Source: an uncultured Paracoccaceae bacterium (lineage in GTDB: Bacteria > Pseudomonadota > Alphaproteobacteria > Rhodobacterales > Rhodobacteraceae). From it: a DNA stretch of 64,000 nucleotides. Location of the stretch: contig CANMEQ010000001.1 of NCBI GenBank assembly GCA_947497065.1, positions 1 to 64,000 of the forward strand, read 5' to 3'. Below the pieces are notes generated by a model. The model was not told the origin of the DNA, made no database searches, and worked only from the letters and a program-made list of their open reading frames with translations. A program made the translations under genes and the position numbers. This document shows, piece by piece, positions 62,829 through 64,000 of the stretch. Positions within the stretch are counted from its first letter, which is position 1. Each line of letters begins with the position of its first letter.

Positions 62829-64000
62829 TTATCGTCCCCGAATAAGTGCGTCTGGATTACGTTCTAGCATCCGCGCCAAAGATTCCAGTGCATCTGCGGC
62901 GCTGGAGATGTCGCGCAGGGCGGTTTGGGCTTCGCGGCTAAGGGTTTGGCCCTGATTGTAGCCCGCGATGGTTTGTCCGGCTTGATCGAGCACGGCCCGC
63001 ATGCGGGCGGCAAGGGCGGGCAAATCGCCAGTGGCGGCGGCCACGGCATCTGCAGCGTCACGGGCGGAACCCAGTGTTGCGTTGATGTTGGTCACGGCGC
63101 CGCCTTCGCGCAGCTCGGTCAGGGTGGCGTTGATTTCAGCCAGCGCTGCGCCGAGGTCTTCAGGGAGGGCGCGCGCGGAGGGTTGATCAAGGATGCTGGT
63201 GGTGGCGGCGAGAAGATCTGTCAGCTCTGCGGAGAGCGCCTCGAGGGGGACGGCCTCTGCTTTGGCGGCTACAGCTGTGATCTGGTCGAGCAACGCAGGC
63301 AAGCCATCGACGGAGGCGCTAACGGTGTCGGCGGCGGTTGCAGCAGAGAGCAGGGCGGTGTCGAGGCTGGCGAGCAATTGCGCCTGTTCGATATCTGCCA
63401 GCAGGGTTTCAAAGCGGGTAACGCCTGAGTTCAGGTTGACCAGCAACATTTGCGCATCATCGGAGCCGACGATGCCGCTGATGTCGCCCACGAGGGCGCG
63501 CAGATCGGCGGGGGTTTGTTGCAGGTCTTCGTTTGCGATCAGGGCTTCTGCGCTGTCGAGGAAGTCGATCGCGGAGGTGAGCAGGTCTTCGATGGGCAGG
63601 TTATTGACCCGGTTGATCACACCTTCGACGGTGGCGGCTGCATCTGCGATGTCGCTTTCGACCGTTGGCAGGATCGGCATGCCACCGTTGCTGGTGACGA
63701 GGGTTGCGGGGGCAGCATCATCGGCTTGGACGAGATCGATTTTCAGGCCGCCTGTGAGAAGGCTCGCGTTTGCGAGTTGGGCGCGCAGTCCGGTTGCGAC
63801 ACGGTCTTCGAGGAAGGTGAGCGCGCCTTCTGGGGTTACGTCGTCTTGCAGGCCCAAGCGTGCAGGTTGGATGGCGAGAACCACGGTCAGACGCACGCGG
63901 CTGTCCCCGAATTCTTCTTCGTCGATCACGCCGAGGACAGATTGCACTTCGCCGATTTGCAGTCCGTTGATTTCAACGGGCGCATCCACAGTGAGGCCTG
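62829..64000 (-). CDS. pqiB: PqiB-type MCE protein, cut by window edge
   Basis: The frame is open to the right edge; only the C-terminal part (about 390 residues) is seen. An MCE domain segment with GLTVDAPVEINGLQIGEVQSVLG comes first, then RLTVVLAIQPARLGLQ and LANASLLTGGLKIDLVQ. A long helical, coiled-coil-like region follows (AAATVEGVINRVNNLPIEDLL, LRDISSAADALESLARMLERNPDALIRGR), as in PqiB/YebT proteins that build a needle-like lipid tunnel across the periplasm. The N-terminal anchor and earlier MCE domains lie outside the window. Confidence 0.93.
   Translation of the reverse strand, partial: GLTVDAPVEINGLQIGEVQSVLGVIDEEEFGDSRVRLTVVLAIQPARLGLQDDVTPEGALTFLEDRVATGLRAQLANASLLTGGLKIDLVQADDAAPATLVTSNGGMPILPTVESDIADAAATVEGVINRVNNLPIEDLLTSAIDFLDSAEALIANEDLQQTPADLRALVGDISGIVGSDDAQMLLVNLNSGVTRFETLLADIEQAQLLASLDTALLSAATAADTVSASVDGLPALLDQITAVAAKAEAVPLEALSAELTDLLAATTSILDQPSARALPEDLGAALAEINATLTELREGGAVTNINATLGSARDAADAVAAATGDLPALAARMRAVLDQAGQTIAGYNQGQTLSREAQTALRDISSAADALESLARMLERNPDALIRGR

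Overview
The window reads as chromosomal DNA of a marine alphaproteobacterium of the Rhodobacterales (roseobacter lineage). This is inferred from gene content: a GapR-type DUF2312 chromatin protein, an NDUFA12-type complex I accessory subunit, a type III (PLP) ornithine decarboxylase behind a speF-like leader, a short-chain fatty acyl regulator (ScfR) family protein, a SLC5-type sensor kinase, and RTX and BapA-like exoproteins. Species cannot be named from the sequence alone. Coding density is high. The only mobile-element traces are a decayed P4-type integrase next to tRNA-Thr and a possible IS3 scrap. No CRISPR array, rRNA or intact insertion sequence was seen.

Layout. 1-1571: N-terminal part of an RTX repeat protein, cut by the window edge. 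1.99-5.0 kb: pntAB transhydrogenase, with a 14-bp perfect palindrome upstream and a clean terminator behind. 5.1-7.6 kb: small secreted protein, rRNA pseudouridine synthase, then ornithine decarboxylase preceded by a 300-base leader holding a 32-codon ORF. 7.7-16.3 kb: dipeptide-type ABC transporter (order D-F-A-B-C on the minus strand) divergent from two M20 metallopeptidases. 16.5-19.0 kb: moaA, a lipoprotein and a YihY/BrkB membrane protein. 19.1-27.7 kb: a 1253-residue BapA-like adhesin with nine Ig-like repeats, followed by its own type I secretion system (TolC-like lipoprotein, ABC exporter, HlyD-type adaptor). 27.8-35.7 kb: photolyase-like protein with apparently swapped domains, clpP-clpX, ridA, NDUFA12, mlaD, DUF2155, aat, accC, accB and a Pro-rich hypothetical protein.

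35.8-49.3 kb looks like an acetate or short-chain acyl module. It holds acs, a LivHMGF transporter with a Tat-exported binding protein, a divergent ScfR-family regulator, a receiver-only response regulator, a small membrane protein, a CrbS-like SLC5-STAC-histidine kinase, and an orphan FliM/FliN-type protein. The regulator carries a segment resembling a histidine-kinase phosphoacceptor domain, and three TTTTGTAAA copies lie in the divergent promoter. Together these suggest, but do not prove, a phosphorelay that controls acetate use.

49.3-54.6 kb: DUF442 phosphatase-like protein divergent from a BigR/SqrR-type persulfide-sensing repressor, a FadJ-like protein lacking its NAD-binding domain, small membrane protein, gapR, a PhzF-like protein and a sulfotransferase-like protein. 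54.7-55.8 kb: tRNA-Thr(UGU) and the integrase remnant. 55.8-60.0 kb: valine catabolism genes (isobutyryl-CoA dehydrogenase, 3-hydroxyisobutyryl-CoA hydrolase, 3-hydroxyisobutyrate dehydrogenase) with a divergent AraC regulator, then a 31-codon etfA tail remnant. 60.2-62.3 kb: ROK GlcNAc kinase and nagA. 62.3-64 kb: pqiC and a pqiB cut by the right edge.
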